Assembly (NCBI RefSeq): GCF_000716595.1
Contig: NZ_JNXC01000001.1
Span: forward strand, 682,001 to 746,000
Reading direction: 5' to 3'
Source of the DNA: Saccharothrix sp. NRRL B-16314
GTDB lineage: Bacteria; Actinomycetota; Actinomycetes; Mycobacteriales; Pseudonocardiaceae
DNA: 64,000 nucleotides
The number at the start of each line of letters is the position of its first letter. Position 1 is the first letter of the stretch. The notes beneath the pieces were generated by a model that was given only the letters and a program-made list of their open reading frames with translations, searched no databases and was not told where the DNA came from. Of this stretch, positions 17,014 to 25,299 are shown piece by piece. A program made the translations under genes and the position numbers.

Positions 17014-17541
17014 ATGTGGCACGCATTCCTCGACGAATCCCGTCGCGGCCCCACCTACCTGGTCGCCGTGGTCGTGGTCCAAGCGCACGACTGCAACGAG
17101 GCGCGAGCGGCCATGCGTCGGTTGACGAAGCCCGGCCAGCGTCGTGTCCACTTCAACGTCGAGAGCGACCGGCGTCGCCGAGACCTGCTCGCGCGGATCG
17201 GCGATCTCGGTCTGAGGGGGCGCGTGTGGCACTGCCGCGACAGCGATGACGTCACGGCCCGCCAAGTGTGCCTGAGCGCCGTCGTGCCCAAGATGATCGA
17301 CCTGCGGGTGTCGAGGCTCGTCCTGGAGAGCTGTCAGCACCAGGACGTCCGCGACCGTCGAACGCTCGCGGAAGCCGTTCGCAAAGCGGGTGGGGAACTG
17401 GGCTACGAGCACTTCCGGCCAGCCGAGGACGCGTTGCTCTGGGTGAGCGATGCACTGGCGTGGTGCCACGGGGCCGGCGGCGAGTGGCGGCGGCGCGTCT
17501 CGGCACTGCTCGATGAAGTGGTCGACCTCGACAGGGTTTAG
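17014..17541 (+). CDS. Hypothetical protein, DUF3800-like
   Basis: A 175-residue protein opening with MWHAFLDESRRGPTYLVAVVVV. The early FLDES strand, a later LVLES strand (about residues 104-108) and a downstream SDALAW helix resemble DUF3800 proteins, which are predicted RNase H-fold nucleases found in mobile and defence contexts. That assignment is by pattern only. There is no good ribosome site before the ATG at 17014. It stands alone between a membrane protein and a convergent inositol-phosphatase-family gene. Confidence 0.6.
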   Translation: MWHAFLDESRRGPTYLVAVVVVQAHDCNEARAAMRRLTKPGQRRVHFNVESDRRRRDLLARIGDLGLRGRVWHCRDSDDVTARQVCLSAVVPKMIDLRVSRLVLESCQHQDVRDRRTLAEAVRKAGGELGYEHFRPAEDALLWVSDALAWCHGAGGEWRRRVSALLDEVVDLDRV

Positions 17542-17550
17542 ACAGCGCGA

Positions 17551-17587
17551 AACCCGGCAACCCGTCGTCCGGCGGGTGAACCGGGTC
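17551..17587. terminator. Nested stem-loop between convergent genes
   Basis: An outer stem ACCCGG/CCGGGT and an inner stem ACCCG/CGGGT enclose an 8-base loop just past the DUF3800-like stop. The convergent gene ends at 17688, so this probably terminates the rightward transcript. Confidence 0.5.
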
Positions 17588-17687
17588 CACTTCCAAGCCC
17601 TAGTGGGCCTGGCGGAAACGACTTTACCGCAGATGATCGGAACGGGCAAACGGCGTAGCCGCAATGGCGCAAAGCCCGGCAATCGGG

Positions 17688-18512
17688 TTAACGAGCGGTG
17701 GAGGATTGCCACCAGGCCAGGACTTCTTCGGCCACTTCCGGCATCGCCACGAGCAGGCCGTCCACCGGCAACGGGTCGTCCTCGCCTCTTCGGTCCAGCA
17801 CGGCCGCGCCCGATTCGACCGCCAAGGCGACCGCGCCCGCCACGTCCCACTCGTGGTAGCTGTGCAGGACCGCCGCGGCGGCGTGGCCCAGGGCCACCTG
17901 CGCCACGGCCAACGCCTTGGAGCCGAGCACGCGAACGCCGGTGCCCGCCATCGCCGCCCGCGAGATGAACTCGCCCATCCCCGGCCACGGACCCGTCCGC
18001 GTCATCTCCGTGCACACGATCGAGCTCACCGCCTGGTCGCCCAGCTTCACCGGCGTGCCGTTCGCCCGCATCCCCCGACCACGCGCCGCCGCGTAGATCT
18101 GCGCCCGGTACGGGTCCGCGACCACGCCGACGACCGGCCCCCACCGGTCCACCAGCGCCAGGCTGTACGCGCACCACGGCACGCCGGCCACGTAGTTCGC
18201 CGTCCCGTCGACCGGGTCCACCACCCAGCGGTACCCGACGTCGCCGGCCACGTCCTCGTCCACGTCCTCGCAGAACACCGGGATGTCCGGGAACTCCGCC
18301 GTCAGCACCCGCCGCGTGTGCCGCTCCAACGTCCGATCCGTGTCCGTCACCCAGTCGAACGGTGACGCTTCGTCGTCGGGCCGCGCACCACGTCCGGCCG
18401 TCGCCATGATGACGTCGGACGCGTCGTTGGCGAGTCGCCCCGCTATCTCCAGCGCGATCGACACCAGGCCGGGATCGACGGGCTGCGCGGGTCGGGACGA
18501 CAAGACGGTCAT
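17688..18512 (-). CDS. Inositol monophosphatase family protein
   Basis: A 274-residue Li-sensitive phosphatase-fold enzyme. The metal-binding motif WVVDPVDGTANYVAGVPWCAYSLAL (about residues 95-119) and the C-terminal YHEWDVAGAVALAVESG match the IMPase signatures. The first-metal motif reads PVFCEDVDED rather than the usual GEE, a modest departure. It could dephosphorylate inositol phosphate, histidinol phosphate or PAP, and the sequence alone does not decide. It is divergent from a glycosyltransferase gene. Confidence 0.9.
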   Translation of the reverse strand: MTVLSSRPAQPVDPGLVSIALEIAGRLANDASDVIMATAGRGARPDDEASPFDWVTDTDRTLERHTRRVLTAEFPDIPVFCEDVDEDVAGDVGYRWVVDPVDGTANYVAGVPWCAYSLALVDRWGPVVGVVADPYRAQIYAAARGRGMRANGTPVKLGDQAVSSIVCTEMTRTGPWPGMGEFISRAAMAGTGVRVLGSKALAVAQVALGHAAAAVLHSYHEWDVAGAVALAVESGAAVLDRRGEDDPLPVDGLLVAMPEVAEEVLAWWQSSTAR

Positions 18513-18655
18513 GCCGACCTAGTGTCACCGCATCGAGTGACCACGATGCGTACACAAGGTGAAGCCGGGGACAACGTCAACCCCGACGCGAGGAGTTCGA
18601 CAGGCGTTCGCAGAGCTGTCACGCCGGCGTGTCCTTCGCACCGCAGGGTGACCTG

Positions 18656-19759
18656 GTGCGCGTCGCGATCGTCACCGAGAGCTTCCTGCCCCAGGTCAAC
18701 GGGGTCACCAACTCCGTCCTCCGCGTCCTGGAGCACCTGAGAGCGCACGGTCACCAGGCGCTGGTGGTCGCGCCGGGCGCGGGCGCGGACCACCACCTCG
18801 GCACGCCGGTCGTCCGCGTGCCCGCCGTGGACCTGCCGAGGCTCAGCTCGCTCCCGGTCGGCGTCCCCACGCGCAAGGTGCTGACCGCGTTGGCCGACTT
18901 CGAGCCGGACGTGGTGCACCTGGCGAGCCCGTTCGTGATGGGCGCGCGCGGCGTGTCGGCGGCCCGGCGGCTGGGCGTCCCGACCGTCGCCGTCTACCAG
19001 ACGGACATCGCCGGGTTCGCCGGCCACTACGGGCTCGGGCTCACGGCCCGCGCCGCCTGGCGGTGGACGCGTCGGCTGCACGCCCAGGCGGACCGCACGC
19101 TCGCGCCGTCGAACTCGGCCGTGGAAGCGCTCCGGCAGCACGGCGTGCCGCGCGTGCACCGGTGGGGGCGGGGCGTGGACGTCGAGTTGTTCAACCCCGG
19201 TCGGCGGGACGACTCGTTGCGCGCCGAACTGGCACCCGGTGGTGAACTGCTCGTCGGGTACGTCGGCCGGTTGTCGCCGGAGAAGCAGGTCGACCGGCTG
19301 GCGGTGCTCGGTGATCTCCCCGGTGTGCGGCTGGTCGTCGTGGGGGACGGGCCGGAGGAGGAGCAGCTGCGGCAGCACCTGCCCGACGCCGCGTTCCTCG
19401 GCTTCAAGAGCGGTGCGGACCTGGCGACCGCGTACGCGAGCCTCGACGTTTTCGTGCACACGGGGCCGCACGAGACGTTCTGCCAGGCGGTGCAGGAGGC
19501 GTTGGCCAGCGGTGTGCCGGTGGTCGCGCCGGACGTGGGCGGCCCGCGCGACCTCGTGCAGCCGAACACCGGCTACCTGTTCGCGGACGACGCGCAGCTC
19601 CGGCAGGCCGTGGTGGAGTTGGGTGATCCGTTGCGACGGCGGCAGTTCGGCCAGGCGGCGCGGCGTTGGGTGCGCGGACGCACGTGGTCGGCCGTGTGCG
19701 ACGAACTGCTCGGCCACTACGCGGCGGTGCTCGACGTGCCGGAGCGCAGTGCTGCATGA
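18656..19759 (+). CDS. GT4 family glycosyltransferase, MgtA-like alpha-mannosyltransferase
   Basis: GT-B fold retaining glycosyltransferase, 367 residues. The N-terminus [28 protein letters not shown] is the acceptor-side Rossmann start. [15 protein letters not shown] and the EX7E block [25 protein letters not shown] are the donor site. It closely resembles actinobacterial MgtA, which mannosylates glycolipid acceptors and also lies beside menD and menG in M. tuberculosis (Rv0557). The GTG at 18656 is preferred, as homologues begin here; an in-frame GTG at 18629 is possible. Its stop overlaps the first ATG of a start-site triplication. Confidence 0.88.
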   Translation: MRVAIVTESFLPQVNGVTNSVLRVLEHLRAHGHQALVVAPGAGADHHLGTPVVRVPAVDLPRLSSLPVGVPTRKVLTALADFEPDVVHLASPFVMGARGVSAARRLGVPTVAVYQTDIAGFAGHYGLGLTARAAWRWTRRLHAQADRTLAPSNSAVEALRQHGVPRVHRWGRGVDVELFNPGRRDDSLRAELAPGGELLVGYVGRLSPEKQVDRLAVLGDLPGVRLVVVGDGPEEEQLRQHLPDAAFLGFKSGADLATAYASLDVFVHTGPHETFCQAVQEALASGVPVVAPDVGGPRDLVQPNTGYLFADDAQLRQAVVELGDPLRRRQFGQAARRWVRGRTWSAVCDELLGHYAAVLDVPERSAA

Positions 19760-19806
19760 GGATCGGGCAGGCATGAGGATCGGGCACACATGAAAATCGT
19801 GCAGCT
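19756..19806 (+). repeat. Triplicated 17-bp start site with two six-codon minigenes
   Basis: Three imperfect 17-bp units begin at 19756, 19773 and 19790, each opening with ATG (ATGAGGATCGGGCAGGC and variants). Because 17 is not a multiple of three, each ATG is in a new frame. The first ATG overlaps the upstream TGA, reads MRIGQA and stops at 19774-19776. That stop overlaps the second ATG, which reads MRIGHT and stops at 19791-19793. That stop in turn overlaps the true start at 19790. The result is an unbroken ATGA relay between two glycosyltransferase genes. Confidence 0.85.
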
Positions 19807-20908
19807 GGCCAACTTCTACGGCCCGCGTTCCGGTGGTCTGCGCACGGCGTTGCACCACCTCGGCGGCGGTTACGCGGCGAACGGCCACCACGTCACGCTC
19901 GTCGTCCCCGGTGCGGCGCATGCCGACGAGGAGCTGTCGCGGGGCGTCCGGCGGATCACGCTGCCCGCGCCGCGCATCCCCGGCACGGGCGGGTACCGGG
20001 CGGTCGACCCGTGGCGGGTGCGGACGTTGCTGGACCACCTCGAACCGGACCGGCTGGAGGTGTCCGACCGGTTGACGTTGCGCGGCATGGGGCGGTGGGC
20101 GGCGGAGCGCGGCGTGCCGAGCGTGGTGATCTCGCACGAGCGGTTGGACCGGTTGCTGGAGCAGTTCCTGCTGCCGAAGGGGTTCGCGCGGAGGGGTGCG
20201 GACTGGGCGAACGCCCGGATGGCCGCGTCGTACGACACGGTGGTGTGCACGACGGAGTTCGCGCGGGAGGAGTTCGACCGGATCGGGGCGCGCAACGTGG
20301 CCCAAGTGCCGCTCGGCGTCGACCTGCGGACGTTCACGCCGACCCGGCACGACCGGTCGTTGAAGGCGGACCTGGCGCGGGGTGCGGACGCGCTGCTCGT
20401 GCACTGCGGTCGGCTTTCGCCGGAGAAGCACGTCGAGCGCAGCGTCGACACGGCGGCGGAGCTGCACGCCGCCGGGCACGACGTGCGGCTGGTGATCGCG
20501 GGTGACGGGCCGCGGCGCGAGGCGTTGGAACGTCGTGCCGCCGGGCTGCCGGTGACGTTCCTCGGGTACGTCGGACGGCGCACGGAGGTCGCCGACCTCC
20601 TCGCCACCGCGGACGTGTCGCTGGCGCCCGGTCCGCACGAGACGTTCGGCTTGGCGGCACTGGAAGCCCTCGCGTCGGGCACCCCGGTGGTCGTGTCGGC
20701 GTCTTCGGCTCTGAAGGAGATCGTCCGCCCCGGCTGCGGCGCCGCCGTGGCGGACCACGCACCGGCGTTCGCGGGCGCCGTGAACGCGCTGCTGGACGAC
20801 CCGGAACCGGCCCGCCGCTCCGCTGCCCGCGCGCGTGCCGAGGAGTACCCCTGGCAGGCGGCCGTCGACGGCATGCTCACCGCCCTCCGCGCCTCAGCCC
20901 CCGCGTGA
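19790..20908 (+). CDS. GT4 family glycosyltransferase
   Basis: A 372-residue GT-B glycosyltransferase. MKIVQLANFYGPRSGGLRTALHHLG starts the acceptor domain. VHCGRLSPEKHVERSVDTAAEL and the EX7E segment HETFGLAALEALASGTPVVVSASSALKEIV form the nucleotide-sugar site. It resembles phosphatidylinositol or GDP-mannose-dependent mannosyltransferases and probably acts after the MgtA-like enzyme on the same glycolipid, which is inferred from adjacency. Its ATG is reached through the 17-bp relay, and its stop lies inside the left arm of a long palindromic element. Confidence 0.88.
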   Translation: MKIVQLANFYGPRSGGLRTALHHLGGGYAANGHHVTLVVPGAAHADEELSRGVRRITLPAPRIPGTGGYRAVDPWRVRTLLDHLEPDRLEVSDRLTLRGMGRWAAERGVPSVVISHERLDRLLEQFLLPKGFARRGADWANARMAASYDTVVCTTEFAREEFDRIGARNVAQVPLGVDLRTFTPTRHDRSLKADLARGADALLVHCGRLSPEKHVERSVDTAAELHAAGHDVRLVIAGDGPRREALERRAAGLPVTFLGYVGRRTEVADLLATADVSLAPGPHETFGLAALEALASGTPVVVSASSALKEIVRPGCGAAVADHAPAFAGAVNALLDDPEPARRSAARARAEEYPWQAAVDGMLTALRASAPA

Positions 20909-21114
20909 GTCCTACGTTCACGCCCCGTGTGTCGTCCCTTCCGGTCACCCGTGTCCTACGTTCACGACCCCCGAATTCAACGCTCGGAACGCGCGGGCAG
21001 CTGGCCGCGGCGCCCGGCCGTAGCGCCTGGCCGAAGCGCCCGGCCGTTCTGAGCGTTGAACTCACGCGTTCCGAACGTAGGACTCACGGGTTCTGAACGT
21101 AGGACTCACGCGGG
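20900..21114. repeat. Extragenic palindromic element, copy A
   Basis: A perfect 21-bp inverted repeat (20900-20920 with 21094-21114) encloses an inner 16-bp stem with one G-U (20976-20991 with 21045-21060) and several partial copies of the core CCTACGTTCA/TGAACGTAGG. The core and the inner GAATTCAACGCT words recur at 40407-40578. It begins on the glycosyltransferase stop and ends 58 bases before menG. Confidence 0.85.
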
Positions 21115-21172
21115 TGGGTGGTGGGGGGAGGGAGGAGTGTGGGTGATGCGGGCGGTCACTTAGGCTTCCGGC

Positions 21173-21862
21173 ATGTCGCGTGCAGGTTTGGACAAGAACC
21201 CCCGCGAGGTCGCCGAGATGTTCGACGGCGTGGCCAAGGGGTACGACCGCACGAACTCCGTCATGACCCTGGGGTTCGACCGGCGTTGGCGTGAGTGGAG
21301 CAGGCGGGTCCTGGACGCCCGGCCCGGCGAGAAGGTGCTGGACCTGGCGGCGGGCACGGCCGTCTCCACGGTCGAGTACGCGGCCACCGGCGCGTGGTGC
21401 GTCGCGGCGGACTTCTCCCTCGGCATGCTCCAGACCGGGGCGCACCGGCAGGTGCCGAAGGTCGCCGCCGACGCCATGCGCCTGCCGTTCGCGGACGACT
21501 CGTTCGACGCGGTCACCGTGTCGTTCGGCATCCGGAACTTCAACGAGCCCGAGGCCGCGCTCCGCGAGATGGCCCGCGTGGTCCGCCCCGGCGGCCGGCT
21601 GGTGGTGTGCGAGGTGTCCACGCCGACGTTCCGCCCGTTCCGCTTCGTCTACAAGCGCTACCTGCTGTGGATTTTGCCGTTCGTCAGCCGGTTCGTGTCC
21701 TCCAACCCGGAGGCGTACAAGTACCTCGCCGAGTCCATGCGCACGTGGCCCGACCAGCGCGAGTTCGGCGAGATCGTGGCCCGCGCCGGCTGGGAGGACG
21801 TGGCCTGGATGAACCTCACCGGCGGCCTGGTCGCCCTGCACCGCGCCACCAAGCCCGCCTGA
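21173..21862 (+). CDS. menG: Demethylmenaquinone methyltransferase
   Basis: SAM-dependent UbiE/MenG methyltransferase, 229 residues, that converts demethylmenaquinone to menaquinone. Motif I is [16 protein letters not shown] (about 59-74), followed by [25 protein letters not shown], the UbiE family signature block, and [36 protein letters not shown]. The ATG at 21173 begins [28 protein letters not shown], as in actinobacterial homologues. It is the last step after MenA. Confidence 0.95.
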   Translation: MSRAGLDKNPREVAEMFDGVAKGYDRTNSVMTLGFDRRWREWSRRVLDARPGEKVLDLAAGTAVSTVEYAATGAWCVAADFSLGMLQTGAHRQVPKVAADAMRLPFADDSFDAVTVSFGIRNFNEPEAALREMARVVRPGGRLVVCEVSTPTFRPFRFVYKRYLLWILPFVSRFVSSNPEAYKYLAESMRTWPDQREFGEIVARAGWEDVAWMNLTGGLVALHRATKPA

Positions 21863-21949
21863 CCCCGGGAGCACCGCACGGACCTGAAAGTCCTGGTCGA
21901 CCGCTCCCGGATAACTCTCAGGTGCCCGCCAGTAGACTCGCCGTGGACT

Positions 21950-21967
21950 TTGTGAACACATGCACAA
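21950..21967 (+). promoter_or_regulatory. Rex-type operator before menJ (one mismatch)
   Basis: TTGTGAA-CACA-TGCACAA matches the Rex operator TTGTGAA-N4-TTCACAA except for one base. It overlaps the menJ ribosome site (AAGGAGCGGGG) and lies 12 bases downstream of a possible -10 box TAGACT (21933-21938). Repression at this position is easy to picture. Confidence 0.65.
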
Positions 21968-21976
21968 GGAGCGGGG

Positions 21977-23254
21977 ATGACGACTCCCAGCCGCCGCAAG
22001 GCAGGCGAGGACGCCGAGGTGATCGTGGTCGGGGCGGGCCCTGCGGGCTCCACCGCGGCCACCTACCTGGCACGCGCGGGCCTGGACGTGGTGCTGCTGG
22101 AGAAGAGCACCTTCCCCCGCGAGAAGGTCTGCGGCGACGGCTTGACCCCGCGCGGGGTCAAGCAGCTCATCGACCTGGGCATCGACACCAGTGAAGAGGC
22201 GGGCTGGCTGCACAACCGCGGCCTGCGGGTGGTCGGCGGCGGGGTCAGGCTCGAACTCGACTGGCCGGACCTGGCCTCGTTCCCGCCCTACGGCGTGGTC
22301 CGGCCGCGGCAGGACTTCGACGAGATGCTGGCGCGCACCGCCGTCGCCGCGGGCGCCCGGATGCACGAGCAGACCAACGTGAACGGCGCGCTGGTGGAGC
22401 ACGGCCGGGTCGTCGGCGTCACGGCCAAGCAGGGCCCCGACAAGACCCCGGTCACCTACCGCGCGCCGATCGTCGTGGCCTGCGACGGCGTGAGCGCACG
22501 CCTGGCGCTCAGCCTCGGCATCCAGAAGGACGACCGCAAGCCGATGGGCGTCGCGGTCCGCCGCTACTACGCCAGCCCGCGCACGAAGGACGACCACCTG
22601 GAGTCGCACCTGGAGCTGTGGGACCGGGCCAACAACGTCCTGCTGCCCGGCTACGGCTGGATCTTCGGCATGGGCGACGGAACCGTGAACGTCGGCCTCG
22701 GCATCCTCAGCACCTCGAAGGCCTACGGCACCACGGACTACCGCGCGCTGCTCAAGAGCTGGCTCGACGGAACGCCGGAGGAGTGGGGTTTCCGCGAGGA
22801 GAACGCCACCGGCAAGATCGGCGGCGCCGCGCTGCCGATGGGCCTGAACCGCAAGCCGCACTACCGCGACGGCCTGCTCCTCGTCGGCGACGCGGGCGGC
22901 ATGGTCAACCCGTTCAACGGTGAGGGCATCGGCTACGCCATGGAGTCGGCGCGGATCGCGGCGGAGACCGTGGTGCAGGCCCTGGCCCGCCAGGGCGCGA
23001 GCCGGGAACGGGCCCTGCGCGGCTACCCGGTCCACATCGAACAGGCCCTGGGCAGCTACTACCGGCTCGGCAACATCTTCAGCAAGCTGATCGGCAACCC
23101 GATCATCATGCGCACCGCCACCAAGTACGGGCTGCCGCGCAAGACCCTGATGAAGCTCGTCCTGAAGCTCCTCGCGGGCCTTTACGACCCCAAGGACGGC
23201 GACGCGTTCGACCGCATCATCACGGCGGCGACAAAACTCGCCCCAACGGCCTAA
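21977..23254 (+). CDS. menJ: Geranylgeranyl reductase family menaquinone reductase
   Basis: FAD-dependent reductase of 425 residues. The dinucleotide motif is VIVVGAGPAGSTAATYLARAG (residues 15-35), then EKSTFPREKVCGDGLTPRGV, and GLLLVGDAGGMVNPFNGEGIGYAMESARIAAE is the second FAD block. It matches M. tuberculosis MenJ (Rv0561c), which saturates one isoprene of the menaquinone tail. Other geranylgeranyl reductases act on lipids, so quinone specificity is inferred from the men/nuo context. A Rex-like site overlaps its ribosome site, and a strong T-tailed terminator follows. Confidence 0.9.
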   Translation: MTTPSRRKAGEDAEVIVVGAGPAGSTAATYLARAGLDVVLLEKSTFPREKVCGDGLTPRGVKQLIDLGIDTSEEAGWLHNRGLRVVGGGVRLELDWPDLASFPPYGVVRPRQDFDEMLARTAVAAGARMHEQTNVNGALVEHGRVVGVTAKQGPDKTPVTYRAPIVVACDGVSARLALSLGIQKDDRKPMGVAVRRYYASPRTKDDHLESHLELWDRANNVLLPGYGWIFGMGDGTVNVGLGILSTSKAYGTTDYRALLKSWLDGTPEEWGFREENATGKIGGAALPMGLNRKPHYRDGLLLVGDAGGMVNPFNGEGIGYAMESARIAAETVVQALARQGASRERALRGYPVHIEQALGSYYRLGNIFSKLIGNPIIMRTATKYGLPRKTLMKLVLKLLAGLYDPKDGDAFDRIITAATKLAPTA

Positions 23255-23296
23255 CGGACTTCCTCCAGCCGCCCTCTGGCGGCCCTCTCGCCGACG

Positions 23297-23333
23297 CAGC
23301 GCCGCCCTTCGGGGACGGCGCTGTTTCGTTTTC
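23297..23333 (+). terminator. Rho-independent terminator after menJ
   Basis: An 11-bp stem with one bulged A (23297-23307 with 23312-23323) closes on a TTCG tetraloop and is followed by TTTCGTTTTC. It is the most classical terminator in the window and separates menJ from the nuo operon. Confidence 0.88.
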
Positions 23334-23457
23334 GGTGTGCCGCCGTTCACACCGCCGCCGTCCATCTGTTGATCTGCACCGTAAAAGACCAGGTCAGACG
23401 CTATGGCGGGGGTGCCCGTCACGCCTCTGTGTGACGTTCTACACTGACCCTCAGGTC

Positions 23458-23475
23458 TTGTGAATCAGTTCACAA
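23458..23475. promoter_or_regulatory. Rex operator 1 of the nuo operon
   Basis: TTGTGAA-TCAG-TTCACAA is a perfect 7-4-7 inverted repeat identical to the Rex consensus known from Streptomyces coelicolor, where Rex represses nuo at high NAD+/NADH. Its centre is 32 bp from that of the second site, about three helical turns, so two dimers could bind the same face. Confidence 0.85.
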
Positions 23476-23488
23476 CCGGCTGAGATGC

Positions 23489-23508
23489 CTTGTGAAGTGA
23501 TTCACAAG
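23489..23508. promoter_or_regulatory. Rex operator 2 of the nuo operon
   Basis: CTTGTGAA-GTGA-TTCACAAG is a perfect 8-4-8 inverted repeat, a second full Rex site 115 bases before the nuoA start codon. Neither the rex gene nor a clear -35/-10 pair is visible in the window. Confidence 0.85.
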
Positions 23509-23521
23509 CGACCTGCGGATT

Positions 23522-23537
23522 GTTAGGCGTGCCTAAC
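23522..23537. promoter_or_regulatory. Palindrome between the Rex sites and nuoA
   Basis: GTTAGGC-GT-GCCTAAC is a perfect 16-bp palindrome 85 bases before nuoA. It shares TTAGG/CCTAA ends with DtxR/IdeR iron boxes, but the spacing (4 instead of 9 bases) is wrong for a standard box. It may be an operator or mark the transcription start region. Confidence 0.45.
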
Positions 23538-23622
23538 CTCCGGAGGCCGCAAGAACACCCTTTAGGGTGCGCAACGGTCGGCGGTGCACCACCACCGCGA
23601 CGCGAGGAAAGGACGACGGAGA

Positions 23623-23988
23623 GTGCTGGACCCTTACCTCCCCCTCGTATTGATGTTCGCCCTCGCCGCAGGCTTCGCGCTGTTCTCGGTGACGGCCGCG
23701 CCGTTCATCGGACCCCGCCGCTACAACCGGGCGAAGCTCGACGCCTACGAGTGCGGCATCGAGCCGTCGCCGCAACCGGTGGTGGGTGGTGGCCGCATGC
23801 CGGTCGCCTACTACCTCACGGCGATGCTGTTCATCCTGTTCGACATCGAAATGGTGTTCCTCTACCCCTTCGCGGTCTCCGCGGACCGGCTCGGCCTGTT
23901 CGGCCTGGTGGAGATCGCACTGTTCGTCGCGACGGTCGGCTTCGCGTACGCCTACGTGTGGCGTCGCGGCGGCCTCGACTGGAACTGA
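23623..23988 (+). CDS. nuoA: NADH-quinone oxidoreductase subunit A
   Basis: Membrane subunit of complex I, 121 residues with three transmembrane helices. [14 protein letters not shown] is the conserved loop near the quinone cavity, and [23 protein letters not shown] is the second helix. The GTG at 23623 ([12 protein letters not shown]) follows AGGAAAGGA. Longer in-frame starts add only charged residues. It is the first gene of the 14-gene operon, downstream of two Rex operators. Confidence 0.95.
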   Translation: MLDPYLPLVLMFALAAGFALFSVTAAPFIGPRRYNRAKLDAYECGIEPSPQPVVGGGRMPVAYYLTAMLFILFDIEMVFLYPFAVSADRLGLFGLVEIALFVATVGFAYAYVWRRGGLDWN

Positions 23989-24002
23989 GGGGGAAGATCG
24001 AA

Positions 24003-24551
24003 GTGGGTCTCGAAGAGAAGCTCCCGAACGGCATCCTGCTCGCCAGCGTTGAGAAGCTGGTCAACTGGACCCGCAAGTCCTCGCTCTGGCCGGCCACCTT
24101 CGGCCTGGCCTGCTGCGCGATCGAGATGATGACCACCGGCGGACCGCGCTACGACCTCGCGCGGTTCGGCATGGAGGTCTTCCGGGCATCGCCGCGCCAG
24201 GCGGACCTGATGATCGTCGCGGGCCGGGTGACCAACAAGATGGCGCCGGTGCTGCGCCAGATCTACGACCAGATGCCCGAGCCGCGCTGGGTGCTGGCCA
24301 TGGGCGTGTGCGCGTCCAGCGGCGGCATGTTCAACAACTACGCGGTCGTGCAGGGCGTGGACCACGTCGTGCCGGTCGACATGTACCTGCCCGGCTGCCC
24401 GCCGCGGCCGGAGATGCTGATCGACGCGATCCTCAAGATCCACGCGAAGATCATGGACGAACCGCTCGGGCCGAACCGGGCCTCGGTGCTGGCCGCGTCG
24501 GGCCACACCACGGACCTGATCCCGTCCTCCGAGCGCTTTGCGAAGAAGTGA
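24003..24551 (+). CDS. nuoB: NADH-quinone oxidoreductase subunit B
   Basis: Peripheral subunit carrying the terminal [4Fe-4S] cluster N2, which reduces menaquinone. Ligands are the adjacent cysteines in [11 protein letters not shown], one in [13 protein letters not shown] and one in LPGCPPRPE. It has 182 residues. The GTG at 24003 is 14 bases after nuoA and has GAGGGGGAAG upstream. Compare the shorter paralogue at 52014. Confidence 0.96.
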   Translation: MGLEEKLPNGILLASVEKLVNWTRKSSLWPATFGLACCAIEMMTTGGPRYDLARFGMEVFRASPRQADLMIVAGRVTNKMAPVLRQIYDQMPEPRWVLAMGVCASSGGMFNNYAVVQGVDHVVPVDMYLPGCPPRPEMLIDAILKIHAKIMDEPLGPNRASVLAASGHTTDLIPSSERFAKK

Positions 24552-24558
24552 GCATCCG

Positions 24559-25299
24559 ATGACCGAGCCAGGGGACATTGGTTCCAGCGCCGAGCGCGCC
24601 GTCGAAGGCCTGGAGCCGAACGGCGCCGCCGAGCAGGCGCCGATCGTCGCGGGCAAGGCCCGCAGGGGGATGTTCGGCATCTCCGGCACCGGCGACACGT
24701 CGGGCTTCGGCGGCCTGCGGCTGCCCGCCCACGTGGCCGCGCCGTCCGAGCGGCCCTACGGCGGCTGGTTCGACGAGGTCGCCGACGAGCTGCTGGCCGC
24801 GATCCGGGAGAAGGGCCTGCCCGCCGACACGGTCCAGCAGATCACCGTGGACCGCGGCGAGATCACGTTCTTCCTGCGCCGCGAGAACCTGGTCGAGGTG
24901 GCCCGCGTGCTGCGCGACGACCCGGCGCTGCGGTTCGAGCTGTGCAGCTCGGTGTCCGGCGTGGACTACGGCGTCGACGCGCCGCAGCGGCTGCACTCGG
25001 TCTACCACCTGACGTCGATGACCTACCGCCGGCGCATCCGGCTGGAGGTCGCGGTCGACGTGGACGACGCGCACATCCCCAGCGTGGTCGCGGTCTACCC
25101 GACCGCTGACTGGCAGGAGCGCGAGGCCTGGGACATGTTCGGCATCGTCTACGACGGCCACCCGGGGCTGACCCGGATCCTCATGCCGGACGACTGGGAC
25201 GGCCACCCGCAGCGCAAGGACTACCCGCTCGGCGGCATCCCGGTGGAGTACAAGGGCGCGGAGATCCCCCCGCCAGACCAGAGGCGGTCCTACTCATGA
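24559..25299 (+). CDS. nuoC: NADH-quinone oxidoreductase subunit C
   Basis: A 246-residue connecting subunit of the hydrophilic arm. The conserved 30-kDa block is [77 protein letters not shown]. An N-terminal extension of about 65 residues is typical of actinobacterial NuoC. Separate nuoC and nuoD genes are present, not the fused nuoCD of enterobacteria. The 3' end overlaps nuoD by four bases. Confidence 0.95.
   Translation: MTEPGDIGSSAERAVEGLEPNGAAEQAPIVAGKARRGMFGISGTGDTSGFGGLRLPAHVAAPSERPYGGWFDEVADELLAAIREKGLPADTVQQITVDRGEITFFLRRENLVEVARVLRDDPALRFELCSSVSGVDYGVDAPQRLHSVYHLTSMTYRRRIRLEVAVDVDDAHIPSVVAVYPTADWQEREAWDMFGIVYDGHPGLTRILMPDDWDGHPQRKDYPLGGIPVEYKGAEIPPPDQRRSYS

Noticed and set aside
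21062-23422. A 786-codon open frame on the minus strand
   Set aside because: It covers menG and menJ in antisense and its sequence is low-complexity. The plus-strand genes carry full family motifs.
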